DNA of 64,000 nt from contig BJHW01000001.1 in assembly GCA_005405945.1 (NCBI GenBank), positions 6,820,001-6,884,000 on the forward strand, given 5' to 3'. Under the pieces are notes generated by a model. The model did not search any database and was not told where the DNA came from. It saw only the letters and a program-made list of their open reading frames with translations. Every line of letters starts with the position of its first letter. The first letter of the stretch is position 1. This document shows, piece after piece, positions 54,138 through 63,236 of this stretch. This DNA comes from Streptomyces violaceusniger. GTDB taxonomy: Bacteria; Actinomycetota; Actinomycetes; Streptomycetales; Streptomycetaceae. The position numbers were made by a program, and so were the translations under genes.

Positions 54138-55263
54138 CTGACCTGGCTCAGGCTCTGGTCCGGCTGCGGGTGCTGAGCCGCGTCCTGGCCGCACACCGGG
54201 TGGCGCCGTGACGGCTTGATGAGGTCGGTGCTCCGTCCCGCTGCCGACAGCGAGCTGGCTTGGCGGGCGGCTGAGCCCGGCCAGGCTTCCCCCGGACCCC
54301 AGAGTGAGTGCCCCACAGGGCTCTGGTGCTGGCCCCATGCGTCGGCCGAACCCATGTTGTCGCCGCGGGAGAGGATGCCGGGCCGCAGCAATCCACAGCC
54401 CACCATCAGGCCCTGGTTCGTGTCCGCGTGGACATCGACCTGCGGAGCGCCGCGTTGGGCAGGCGTCCCGGCACTGTGCTCCGCCGCGGGCGGTGGGTCT
54501 TCCCCGGTGTCGGCGCCGGTCCTCGACGTAGGAACGGCAGCTGGGACCCTCAGCCGTGACGTCAGCGAGAGCGTGATGAAGGCCCTCGCGGCGACCGTCG
54601 AGGCGATCAGCCACTTCCGGTCCAGCGGATCACTGTCGGGCTTCGACGCAGGGGTGAGGGAAGGCATCTCGTACGAGAGCTCCCCCCCCGGCACGTCAAG
54701 CCGCAGCGGCCACCACGTTGCCGTGCTTGTCGGCTGATGTAGCAGGATCGTTCTGCTGTCATGGGACAGCAGAACGATCAGTACGGTGTGCCGTGTACTC
54801 AGACAGGAAATACCCATGCTTCACGGTTGGCCTGGGCTCCAGTCATGGCGAGCCAACGGCCGCCGCATGAGCGAAGCGCTGAGCTAGCTGATTGCCACTC
54901 AAGTGAAGGCATCAGCAAGCCTGCTCGTCGGCCCGGCTGGTTGCAACCTCGGCCAGGAGCTGGCCGTCGCCATGCCTTGCGAGCTCCGGGTCTGACCTGC
55001 AGCAATTCGCACTGCGTTTCCGGATCTGGGGTCAAGCGTTCCAAAGCATTCTGCTTGCCGCGCGTTGACCTGCAGCGACGGAGTTTTCCACAAACCCCAC
55101 GGAGGCCCGGCGTCAGGGCGGCATGGTGGTGCCGTCGTGGTGCACCGCCACAGCGTAGCGGGTTGGGTACGTGGGCGTTCGGGGACTCCGGGGTGGGGTG
55201 GGATCTGGTGCGCTCCTCGGGTCGGGGCGTCCCGGGCCGAGCTGGCGGGGCCCGTCGGGTGGC
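54138..55263. other. long region without a recognisable gene
   Basis: About 1.1 kb between the DUF4118 remnant and desD. Several frames stay open on both strands (the longest on the minus strand, 53951-54817, starts GISCLSTRHTVLIVLLSHDS), but none shows a family motif or a sound ribosome site. It holds a perfect 15-bp hairpin at 54746-54779. Its base composition is somewhat less GC-rich than the neighbours around 54740-55100. It may be decayed gene sequence. Confidence 0.45.
54746..54779. terminator. perfect 15-bp hairpin with loop ATGG
   Basis: GATCGTTCTGCTGTC (54746-54760) and its exact complement (54765-54779). It has the shape of an intrinsic terminator, but no gene clearly ends next to it; the nearest is desD, 485 bases away on the minus strand. 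Confidence 0.65.
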
Positions 55264-57049
55264 TCAGGCTCTCGTCCCCAGGCCTGCGATCGGGTTCTTC
55301 AGGGTGCCGATCAGCTGGAGGGCGCCGGCCGGGTCCTGGAGGTCTACCATTTCGAGGTTGTTGCGGAGCTGGAGGCGGTTGAGGCAGGAGAGGGCGAAGT
55401 CCTCGGCGAACATGTCGTGCTGGGCGAATTTGTCCGCGAGGTGGGGGGTCGAGTGCTGGTAGGCCAGGACGCAGTCGGCGACCGTCTGCCAGAAGGTGTC
55501 TTCCTCCAGGAGGCCCTCGCTGACGAGGATGCCGTTGAGGAAGCGGAGGAAGCAGTCGAAGACGTCGGTGAAGATCGAGAGGAGTTTCTTGTCCTCGGGG
55601 ACGTCTACGCGGATGCGTTCCACGGTCGGGGGAGGACCGCGGTGGGGTCCATGACGGCAATCTCCTCGGCGATGTCCTTGAAGATCACGCGCTGGACGGC
55701 GCCGTCCTCGATCACCAGGATGACGTTCTCGCCGTGCGGCATGAAGACCAGGTCGTAGGCGTAGAAGCTGTGCAGCACCGGGGTGAGGTAGGCGTCCAGG
55801 TAGCGGCGTAGCCACGTGGCGGGGTGAGGCCGGATTCCTCGATGAGGGCGCTGACGAAGGGGGCGCCGTCGGGGTCGGTGTGGAGGAGGGAGGCCATCGT
55901 GGCCAGGCGCTGGCCGGGTTCCAGGGACGGGACGGGGCTCTCGCGCCACAGGGCCGCCAGCATCTTGCGGTACGGCGAGCCCTTCGCCGTGGCCGTCTCG
56001 TACTGGCGGTGGTGGTAGCCGATCGCCGCTCGTTCTCGGATGATGGAGAAACGGGTGGCGCGGAAGACCTCGTCGGAGGCGATCAGAGACGCCAGCCAGT
56101 CGTTGATGGCCGGTGTCGCTTCCATGTACGCCGCCGACAGGCCCCGCATGAAGCCCATGTTCAGCACCGACAGCGCGGTCTTCACGTAGTGCTTGGACTC
56201 GTCGCTCGTGTTGAAGAACGTCCGGATCGACTGCTGGGCCAGGTACGCGTCGTCGCCGGGGCCCAGGCACACCAGGTGCTGCCGGGCGACCTCGGCGGCG
56301 AAGCTGACCGACAGCTTGTTCCACCACTGCCAGGGGTGCACCGGTAGCAGGTGGTAGTCGGCCGGGTTCAGGCCGAGGTCGGTGAGGGTCCGGGCGAAGC
56401 GGGCCCGGGTTTCCTCGCTCAGTTCCGAGTGGATCAGGGCGTCGTAGTCCAGGTCCGCGGAGGACGTGAAGGTGGAGCGGTCGCGGCGGGCGGCGAGCCA
56501 GATCAGGTGGACGGGGCTCGCGGTCTCGGGGGCGTACGAGAGGTATTCGTGGATGCCGAAGCCGAGGCGGCCGTTGTTGGCGACGAAGCAGGGGTGGCCC
56601 TCGGTCATCCCCGTCTCGATCTCCTGGAAGCCGGATTTGGCCAGCTCGGCGGCGGCCACCGGCTCGCCGGCCAGTTTGAAGGCCGTGCCGGAGAGGGTGG
56701 AGCTGATCTCCTCGAGGTAGACGGGGAGGATCTCCTGGCTCAGGCCGAGCCGCCCGCGCAGCTCGATGAAGAAGTCCAGTGCGTCCAGGGGGAGTTCGGT
56801 GCCGGTCCGGTCGTGGCGGGTGATGCTGTCCGTCTCGACCAGCCAGTGGTCCAGGGAGAGCACCCGGGCGGCGAAGCGGTAGGTCACCGCCCCGTCGTCG
56901 CTGGTCACGGCGTAGCGGCCGTCGGGCCCGAGCTCGGGGGCGAGCAGGCGCTCGTGGGTGAACTCGGCGAGGGCCTTGCGGATGAGGAGGCGGCCTGCCC
57001 GGTCCCACAGGTCGGGGGTGAGGTGGGCGACGGCGTCGCGGGGGCTCAT
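55264..57049 (-). CDS. desD: DesD, desferrioxamine siderophore synthetase (IucA/IucC, NIS family), two frameshifts
   Basis: About 595 residues. ATP-dependent ligase that joins and cyclises N-hydroxy-N-succinyl (or acetyl) cadaverine units to desferrioxamine E/B. IucA/IucC marks: EGHPCFVANNGRLGFGIHEY (ATP site), HPWQWWNKLSV, LGPGDDAYLAQQSIRTF and the C-terminal PHGENVILVIEDGAVQRVIF. Frame changes at 55820-55824 and in the C5 run 55628-55632 are each fixed by one base, giving ATWLRRYLDAYLTPVLHSFY and PPTVERIRVDVPEDKKLLSI. The ATG overlaps the desC stop by four bases. Last gene of the des operon. Confidence 0.93.
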
Positions 57050-57819
57050 CGGGTCACTCCTTGGGCGTCGCGCGTAGCGGTCCGGTCGGCCTGGCTGGTC
57101 CGGTCGGTCCGGTCGGTTTGTTCTGTTCGTTCGGTCCGGTCGGTTCCCTCGGTCCTGTCGGTTCGTTGGATCCGGTCGGGGTCGGTCCGGGTGGTCCGGT
57201 CGGTCCGGGTGGACCGGTCCGCCCGTGCGGCATCCGCGGCGAGTGCGGTGCGCGCGGCCTCGAACCGCTCGCGGGTGCAGATGCTGAGGTAGGCGTCCTT
57301 CTCGGGTTTGGCGATCCACTCGACGATCTCGAAGCCGACGGCCGCGTTGAGCGCGTGCACCGCGTCGTTGCGCACATCGGGCTCGACGACGACGCGCCGG
57401 ACGTGCGGATCGGAGAAGCAGAACTCCATGACGGCGGTGATCACGGCCAGGGTGAAGCCGTGCACCGGGGTGTCGGCCGGCGCGCACAGGAAGTGCATGC
57501 CGACGTCGCCGGTCCGGGAGGGGTAGAGACCGGCGAGTTCCACCCGCGACGGGTCGTACCGCTCGGCCAGGAACGCCGGGCGCCCCTCGTACAGGCCGAT
57601 GAACGCCTCGTGGTGCGGATGCTCGTGGATCCTGCGGTACTCGGCGGCGACCTCCGCCTCGTCCGCCTCCCGCATCATCCAGAACGACGCCTTGGGGTGG
57701 GTCACCCAACCGTGCAGCAGCGCGGCGTCGGCCGCCGGGTCCAGGGCGCGCAGGGCGAAGGTGCCCAGGCGCGCGTCCTTGTACTCGAAGATCGGTGGAG
57801 GCGAAGGCGAAGGCCTCAT
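57046..57819 (-). CDS. desC: DesC, acyl-CoA:N-hydroxycadaverine acyltransferase, with a repetitive C-terminal tail
   Basis: 257 residues. The GNAT domain (about 1-195) is typical of siderophore acyltransferases: HPKASFWMMREADEAEVAAE, GDVGMHFLCAPADTPVHGFT and VRRVVVEPDVRNDAVHALNA. It would transfer succinyl or acetyl to N-hydroxycadaverine. After residue 195 there is a tail of about 60 residues built almost only from Thr, Asp and Arg (RTDRTTRTDPDRIQRTDRTE), encoded by a GGTCCGGTCGGT-type simple repeat. I know no such tail in other DesC proteins. Start and stop overlap desB and desD by four bases each. Confidence 0.93.
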   Translation of the reverse strand: MRPSPSPPPIFEYKDARLGTFALRALDPAADAALLHGWVTHPKASFWMMREADEAEVAAEYRRIHEHPHHEAFIGLYEGRPAFLAERYDPSRVELAGLYPSRTGDVGMHFLCAPADTPVHGFTLAVITAVMEFCFSDPHVRRVVVEPDVRNDAVHALNAAVGFEIVEWIAKPEKDAYLSICTRERFEAARTALAADAARADRSTRTDRTTRTDPDRIQRTDRTEGTDRTERTEQTDRTDRTSQADRTATRDAQGVTR

Positions 57820-59123
57820 GACACGGCTCCTTCCGGCGCGCCGAACTCCTGGAAGGCGATGGACTTCTCCACCGGATAGTGGTCCCGCCCCAGCAGCTCC
57901 CGGATGATCCACGAGTTGCGGTACGGGCCCATGCCCAGGTCCGGGGAGGTCAGGCTGTGGGCGTGGGTGGCGCCGTTCTGGAGGAAGATGCCGCGTCCGG
58001 TGGTGTCGATGCTGTAGTTGCGGGCGACGTCGAAGCGGCCGTGGCGGTCCCAGCGGATGCGGTCGCGCACCGGGTCCAGGAAGGCGGGCACCTGGTAGCG
58101 GTAGCCGGTGGCCAGGACGAGCCCCTGGGTGGTGAGCGAGAAGTCCCGCTCCTGCTCCGTATGGCGCAGCCCGAGGGTGTACGTGGCGGACCGCTCGTCG
58201 TACGCCGCGTCGGTGAGCTCGGTGTTGGTCAGCAGCCGCGTGGGCACCGGGCCGCTCACGCTCTTCTGGTACAGGAGGTCGAAGATGCCGTTGATGAGGT
58301 CGGCGTCGATGCCCTTGAACAGGCCCTTCTGCTCATCCTCCAGCCGGTAGCGGGTGTCCTCGGGCAGCGCGTGGAAGTAGTCCACGTACTCGGGCGAGGT
58401 CATCTCCAGGGTGAGTTTGGTGTACTCCAGCGGGAAGAAGCGCGGGGAGCGGGTCACCCAGTTCAGCCGGTAGCCACAGGTGTCGATGTCGGCGAGCAGG
58501 TCCTGGTAGATCTCGGCGGCGCTCTGGCCGCTGCCGACGACGGTGATGGACTCCTTGGACTGCAGCGCCTGCTTGTTCTCCAGGTAATGCGTGTTGTGCA
58601 GCAGATCGCCGCCCAGGCCCCGGCACACCTCGGGCAGGTACGGCGGGGTGCCGGTGCCCAGCACCAGGTGGCGGGCGCGGTGCGTGGTGGTCTCGCCTAC
58701 GGCGGGACGCAGGGCGCGCACCGTGTAGAGGTCGTCGGCCTCGTCGTACTCGACGCTCGTCACCTGGTGGCCGAAGCGGATGGACGGCAGCTTCGCGGCG
58801 GCCCAGCGGCAGTAGTCGTTGTACTCGGCGCGCAGCGGATAGAAGATCTCGCGGATGTAGAAGGAGTACAGCCGCCCCGATTCCTTGAGGTAGTTGAGGA
58901 AGGAGTACGGGGAGGTGGGGTCGGCCAGGGTCACCAGGTCGGCCATGAACGGGGTCTGGAGGGTGACGCCGTCCAGCAGCATGCCCGGATGCCAGTCGAA
59001 GTCGGGCTTGCTCTCCAGGAACAGTCCGTCGAGTTCGTCGATCGGCTCGGTGAGGCAGGCGAGGCCCAGGTTGTAGGGGCCGAGCCCGACCGCGATGAAG
59101 TCGTGGGTGTGCGGGGTGGGCAC
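57816..59123 (-). CDS. desB: DesB, cadaverine N-monooxygenase
   Basis: 435 residues, flavin-dependent N-hydroxylating monooxygenase like lysine N6-hydroxylase. Motifs in order: FAD-binding AVGLGPYNLGLACLTEP near the N-terminus, TLQTPFMADLVTLADPTSPY, NADPH-binding VVGSGQSAAEIYQDLLAD near 210, and the family end LVLATGYRYQVPAFLDPV. It hydroxylates cadaverine with NADPH and O2. The GTG at 59123 (VPTPHTHDFIAVGLGP) has GGAGA about six bases upstream; no gap larger than 26 bases separates it from desA. Confidence 0.93.
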   Translation of the reverse strand: MPTPHTHDFIAVGLGPYNLGLACLTEPIDELDGLFLESKPDFDWHPGMLLDGVTLQTPFMADLVTLADPTSPYSFLNYLKESGRLYSFYIREIFYPLRAEYNDYCRWAAAKLPSIRFGHQVTSVEYDEADDLYTVRALRPAVGETTTHRARHLVLGTGTPPYLPEVCRGLGGDLLHNTHYLENKQALQSKESITVVGSGQSAAEIYQDLLADIDTCGYRLNWVTRSPRFFPLEYTKLTLEMTSPEYVDYFHALPEDTRYRLEDEQKGLFKGIDADLINGIFDLLYQKSVSGPVPTRLLTNTELTDAAYDERSATYTLGLRHTEQERDFSLTTQGLVLATGYRYQVPAFLDPVRDRIRWDRHGRFDVARNYSIDTTGRGIFLQNGATHAHSLTSPDLGMGPYRNSWIIRELLGRDHYPVEKSIAFQEFGAPEGAVS

Positions 59124-59149
59124 GAGGGTCTCCGGCGGGGTGAAGGGGC

Positions 59150-60735
59150 TCAACTGGCGCGCGAGTGGCGGGGGCCGCTGAACTCGGGCTCGATGTGGAG
59201 GGCCAGGTACTGACCGGCGTGTTCGGCCAGCAGGTCGAGGACGTGACGGATGTCGCTCAGCGAGGTCTCCGGGTTGAGCAGGGTGAACTTGAGGTGGTGA
59301 CGTCCGTCGACGACCGTTCCGGCGACGACCGCCGCACCGGAGGCGGCCAGCGCCTCCCGGGCGTGCAGATTGGCGCGGTCGACGAGGTCGGGGTCGCACG
59401 GCCCGTCCGACGGCGGTACGTAGCGGAAGACCAGCGTGGACAGCTGGGGCTCGGTGACCACCTCGTAGCGCGGATCGGTGTCCAGCAGGGCCCATGCCTC
59501 GGCGGCCCGCTCCACCACCTCGTCGAAGAGCGCCCCGACGGCGTCCGCTCCCATGATGCGTAGCGTGAGCCACAGTTTGAGCGCGTCGAAGCGGCGGGTG
59601 GTCTGGAGGGACTTGTCGACCTGGTTGGGGATCAGCTTCCGGGCGCTGCGCTCGGGGTTGAGGTAGTCCGCGTGGTACGTGGCGTGGCTGAGCGTGGCGC
59701 GGTCGCGGACCAGGAGGGCGCTGGAGCTGACCGGCTGGAAGAAGGACTTGTGGTAGTCCACGGTCACCGAGTCGGCGCGCTCGATGCCGTCCAGGAGGTG
59801 GCGGCGGGTCGGGGAGGCCAGCAGTCCGCAGCCGTACGCGGCGTCCACGTGCAGCCAGGTGCCGTGCCGGGCGCACAGCTCGGCGATCTCGGGCAGCGGG
59901 TCGATGGAGCCGAAGTCGGTGGTGCCCGCGGTGGCCACGACGGCCATGACGATCAGGCCCTCGCGGCGGCAGCGGTCCAGCTCGTGGGCGAGGGAGACGG
60001 TCCGCATCCGGCGCTCCTGGTCGCAGGGGACCGGGATGACGGCCTCGTAGCCGAGCCCCAGGATGGCGGCGGCCTTCTGGATGGAGAAGTGGCTGACCTG
60101 GGAGGTGAGGATGCGCAGCCGGGGCAGGATCGCGGATTTCGCGATCGTCCCGTCGGCGGCGATGGCCTCCTTCTCGACCAGGGTGCACGCCTCGTCGCGG
60201 GCCAGCAGCATCGCCTGGAGATTGGACTGGGTGCCGCCGCTGGTGAAGATGCCGTCCGCGGCCTCGCCGAGGCCGATGCGCTCGGCGGTCCAGTCGATCA
60301 GCCGGCGCTCGATCAGGGTGCCGCCGGCGCTCTGGTCCCAGGTGTCGAGCGAGGAGTTGACGGCGGAGAGGACGGCCTCGCCGAGCAGTGCGGGGATCAC
60401 CACGGGGCAGTTGAGGTGGGCGAGGTAGCGCGGGTGGTGGAAGTAGACGGCGTCCTTGAGGTAGACGCTCTCCAGCTCCTCGAGCGCGGCGTCCGGATCG
60501 CCGAGCGGGCGCTCCAGGTCGATTCCGGAGATCTCGGGGCGAGCTCGGCGGGGGTGATGCCGGTGAAGGGGCGCTGGGCGCGGGCGACGGTGGAGGCCAC
60601 CAGGCCGACGGCGTCGGTCACGGAGCGCCGATAGCGTTCCGCCGTACGGCCGTTGAAGAGGTGGGCCCTGCCATCCGCCGCCCCGGGTATCGGCTCCGGC
60701 GACGGGTCCTCAGCGGTCTGCGCGAGGAAACTCAC
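59150..60735 (-). CDS. desA: DesA, lysine decarboxylase (PLP), one frameshift
   Basis: About 528 residues. Group II PLP decarboxylase making cadaverine from L-lysine. FTSGGTQSNLQAMLLARDEA near residue 160, WLHVDAAYGCGLLAS with the PLP-pairing Asp, and VTVDYHKSFFQPVSSSALLV with the PLP lysine near residue 330. The N-terminal 67 residues are in a different frame; one base added in the G4 run 60536-60539 joins AELAP to EISGIDLERPLGDPDAALEE. The GTG at 60735 has AAGGGA six bases upstream. First gene of desABCD. Confidence 0.93.
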
Positions 60736-61096
60736 GTTCTGTCCCTTCTGGAAACGAGCATGCGGGCGTGCGGAGGGCGCGGGCATGCGGCTGGGTGGGG
60801 GAGGGCGACCCGCGGCCTGACGGCCTAGAGGGCGTGCGGGGGCGCCGGAGGTGGCGGCAGGGCGCGCGGGGGCGCGCCGAGCGGCCGGCCGCCCGGCGTT
60901 CAGCGGTCGGTCCTCCGCGGTCCTGTTGAAGGATTCAGTTGTGCGCCGCGGTGGTGGATTCGGCCGTGGGTCGCGGCTGTGGGAATGACTCAGCTATGGG
61001 TCGCGGCTGTGGGGGTGATTCGGGTGTGGGTCGGGGCTGTGGGCATGGCGCGCGGGTACGGCGCGCGGGTACGGCGACGGGGTCAGTCGTCGGTGG
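60736..61096. other. desF-desA intergenic region with tandem repeats and no iron box seen
   Basis: 361 bases. I looked for the TTAGGTTAG-type DmdR box on both strands and found none. The stretch 60932-61046 holds 30-bp tandem repeats and 61047-61108 two further short duplications. desF and desA are on the same strand, so either the whole desEFABCD set is one transcript from the desE promoter or desA has a promoter of another kind. Confidence 0.6.
60932..61046. repeat. 30-bp tandem repeat, three full units plus a partial one
   Basis: Units at 60957-60986, 60987-61016 and 61017-61046 share the pattern GAYTCNGNYNTGGGTCGCGG and CTGTGGG; a shorter decayed unit lies at 60932-60956. There are no spacers, so it is not a CRISPR. 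The units stay in frame with one another (30 is divisible by 3), but no convincing gene contains them. Confidence 0.85.
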
Positions 61097-61108
61097 TCAG
61101 TCGTCGGT
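61047..61108. repeat. two short tandem duplications at the desF stop
   Basis: GGCGCGCGGGTAC is duplicated at 61047-61059 and 61060-61072, and GGTCAGTCGTCGGT at 61081-61094 and 61095-61108. The second covers the last codons of the siderophore-interacting protein gene, so its stop codon also occurs twice. Confidence 0.85.
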
Positions 61109-61987
61109 CGCGGGGCCGGTGCCCGACACGGCCTCCTCGACGAGCTGCTCCTCGCAGGCGCCCAGGCGCCAGTAGCCGGTGAAGGTGACGGCCTTACGGT
61201 CGAAGCCGCGCTCGCGCACCAGGTGGCGGCGCAGCTCCTTGACCGTTCCGGCCTCGCCCGCGATCCAGGCGTACGGCGTGCCGTGGGGCAGCTCGGCGGC
61301 GCCCACCGCGTTCAGCAGCGGGGTGGAGCGCGGGGTGCCGGGGGCGACGGCGTCCCGGACCAGCCAGGTGATCTCGGCTTTCGCCTCGGTGCGCAGCTCC
61401 TGGATGTCCTCGGCGTGCTGGACCTCGAGCCACACCTTGACGGGGAAGTCGGCGGGCAGCCATTCGAGGATGCCCGCGATGGCGGGCAGCGCGGTCTCGT
61501 CGCCGCTGATCAGCGCCCAGTCGGTGCTGGACGGCGGCCGGAAGTCCACCCCGCCGTTGTCCTCCACCACCGGGCCCAGCAGGGTGACGCGGTCGCCGGC
61601 CTCGGCGCGCGCGGCCCAGCGGGCGGCCGGGCCGCTGTCGTGGTGGAGCGCGAAGTCCACGTCGATCTCGTCGGGGTCGCGGCGCTGTTGGCGCACCGTG
61701 TACGAGCGCATGATGCCGCGTTCGGCCGGGTCCATCGCCCGCCAGGCGGTGAACCAGCCCTCCCCGGCCTCGACCGGCACGACCGGGGCGGTCTGGCCGG
61801 GGTGCGGCAGGAAGAGTTTGAAGCGCTGGTCGCGCCCGCCGTTGGTGAAGTCCTTCAGACAGGCGCCGCCGAAGGTGATCCGCGTCATGGACGGTCCGAG
61901 CGAGCGGGTCCGTACGACCCGCGCGTCGAAGAACCGGAACGGGACGGCGGTGGTGGTGGGGGCGGTTTTGATGGCTGCGGTGGTCAT
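61097..61987 (-). CDS. desF: DesF, siderophore-interacting flavoprotein (ferric-siderophore reductase)
   Basis: 296 residues. SIP-family reductase: FAD domain with RSYTVRQQRRDPDEIDVDFA near residue 95 (the RxYT motif) and GDRVTLLGPVVEDNGG, then an NAD(P)H domain (ALISGDETALPAIAGILEWL, YAWIAGEAGTVKELRRHLVR and FTGYWRLGACEEQ at the end). It releases iron from ferrioxamine in the cytoplasm. Position between desE and desA equals the desEFABCD order known from Streptomyces coelicolor. It lies 58 bases after desE. Confidence 0.93.
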   Translation of the reverse strand: MTTAAIKTAPTTTAVPFRFFDARVVRTRSLGPSMTRITFGGACLKDFTNGGRDQRFKLFLPHPGQTAPVVPVEAGEGWFTAWRAMDPAERGIMRSYTVRQQRRDPDEIDVDFALHHDSGPAARWAARAEAGDRVTLLGPVVEDNGGVDFRPPSSTDWALISGDETALPAIAGILEWLPADFPVKVWLEVQHAEDIQELRTEAKAEITWLVRDAVAPGTPRSTPLLNAVGAAELPHGTPYAWIAGEAGTVKELRRHLVRERGFDRKAVTFTGYWRLGACEEQLVEEAVSGTGPATDD

Positions 61988-62045
61988 GGGAGGGGGCTTC
62001 CCTTCGCTTGCCCGGGGAGGCCGGGGCCAGCCGGTCGACTGACCG

Positions 62046-63070
62046 TCAGCTGACCTTCTTCGCGTCCTGGATGGCCTTGGTGAGGGATTCGACGAGCGGG
62101 GCGGCGCCGGCGTACGAGAAGCGCGGCTCGCTGCTCCAGGGGGCGATCTGACCGGCCTTGACCGCGGCCAGCTTGGACCAGGTCGGCTTGGAGGTCAGGG
62201 CCCCCGGCTGGAGGGTCGCGGTGCGGTTGTCGAGGAAGAGCACATCGGCGTCGTACTTGTCGGCGTTCTCCCAGCTGAGGCTCTCGAAGTAGCCGCCCTT
62301 GTCGGGCTTTTCGGGGACGACGAAGTCGACGCCGAGCTCGCTGAAGTAGATCAGGTCGGCATTGATCTTCGGGTTGGAGACGTAGAAGAGATCGGCGCTG
62401 GCGGAGCAGGCCATGACCTTGATCTTGTGGGATTTGACGGTTTTGCGCAGGGTCTCGGCGGCCTTCTCGAACCGCGCCTTGGCGTCCGTGACCTTCTTGG
62501 CCTTCAGATCGGCGCCGAGCGCCTCGGCCAGCGCGGCGTAGCGCTTGATGGGCTCGAGCATGGAGATCCGGCCGGTGGAGATGACGGCGCTGGGGGCCAG
62601 CGAGAGGATCTTCTTCTTGCTGTCGTCCGGTATGTAGAAGAGCGCGCCCGGGTCGTACATGTTGGTGATCAGCAGATCGGGGCTGAGCGAGGCGTACTTC
62701 TCGACGTTGAACTGGCCCCAGGTGTTGCCCAGGGACGTGGCCTGGTCGACGGGGAAGTCGCCCGCCTGGACGTCCGGCTTGCCGTTCTTCAGCGTGGTCG
62801 GGCCGAAGACGCCCGTGATCTGCTTCTCGATGCCGAAGTCGTAGAGCGCGGCCGCCGCGGCGATGTAGGCGACGATGTGCTGCGGCCGGCCGTCGAGGGT
62901 GATCTTCTTCTTGCGGTCATCGGTGAACGACCAGGGGCCACCGCCGTCGTCGCCGCCGGAGCCCGAACCGCCTTTGTCTCCACACGCGGTGACCAGGGCT
63001 CCGAGTCCGAGGGCGCCGCCCGCGGTGAGCAGACCGCGGCGGGAGAGGGGAGTGCTCTGGCCTGGCGCAT
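62046..63070 (-). CDS. desE: DesE, ferrioxamine-binding lipoprotein, probable N-terminal frameshift
   Basis: About 341 residues. The signal peptide SRRGLLTAGGALGLGALVTA is followed by the lipobox Cys (LVTACG), then a Gly-rich linker and a class III periplasmic-binding fold (HIVAYIAAAAALYDFGIEKQ, YASLSPDLLITNMYDPGALF, SYAGAAPLVESLTKAIQDAK). It captures ferrioxamines for an ABC importer encoded elsewhere. The signal peptide is out of frame with the ATG at 63070 by one base near 63058-63065; no other start fits. An iron box lies 62 bases upstream, so iron control is direct. Confidence 0.88.
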
Positions 63071-63236
63071 GAAGGTGCTCTCTCTCGATGCATACGGGGA
63101 CGTGGTACGGGACGGCAACCCGAGGACGTAGTTAGGTTAGCCTAACCAACCTGTTTGTCCAGTGGCGGGGTCGTTCCGAACCTCACATCGAGGGACTCAT
63201 ACGATCGAGGGGCTCATGCGGCCGTTCAGGGCGAAT
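63071..63236. promoter_or_regulatory. desE promoter with iron box (DmdR/IdeR type)
   Basis: TTAGGTTAGCCTAACCAA at 63132-63149 is a near-perfect dyad and matches the DmdR1/IdeR iron-box consensus (TTAGGTTAGGCTCACCTAA) in its left half. It lies 62 bases upstream of the desE ATG and about 100 bases from the start of the right-edge gene's stop. With Fe2+ the repressor should shut off the des transcript. Confidence 0.85.

Noticed and set aside
53951..54817. 288-codon minus-strand frame
   Set aside because: It overlaps the DUF4118 remnant antisense, has no ribosome site and no known motif; the open frame is likely chance.
57061..57879. Plus-strand frame with collagen-like Gly-Pro-Val repeats
   Set aside because: It is antisense to desC and only mirrors the simple-sequence tail; desC has the conserved GNAT domain and operon overlaps.
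60932..61046. 30-bp direct repeats as a possible CRISPR array
   Set aside because: Units follow each other with no spacers and no cas gene is nearby; it is a simple tandem repeat.
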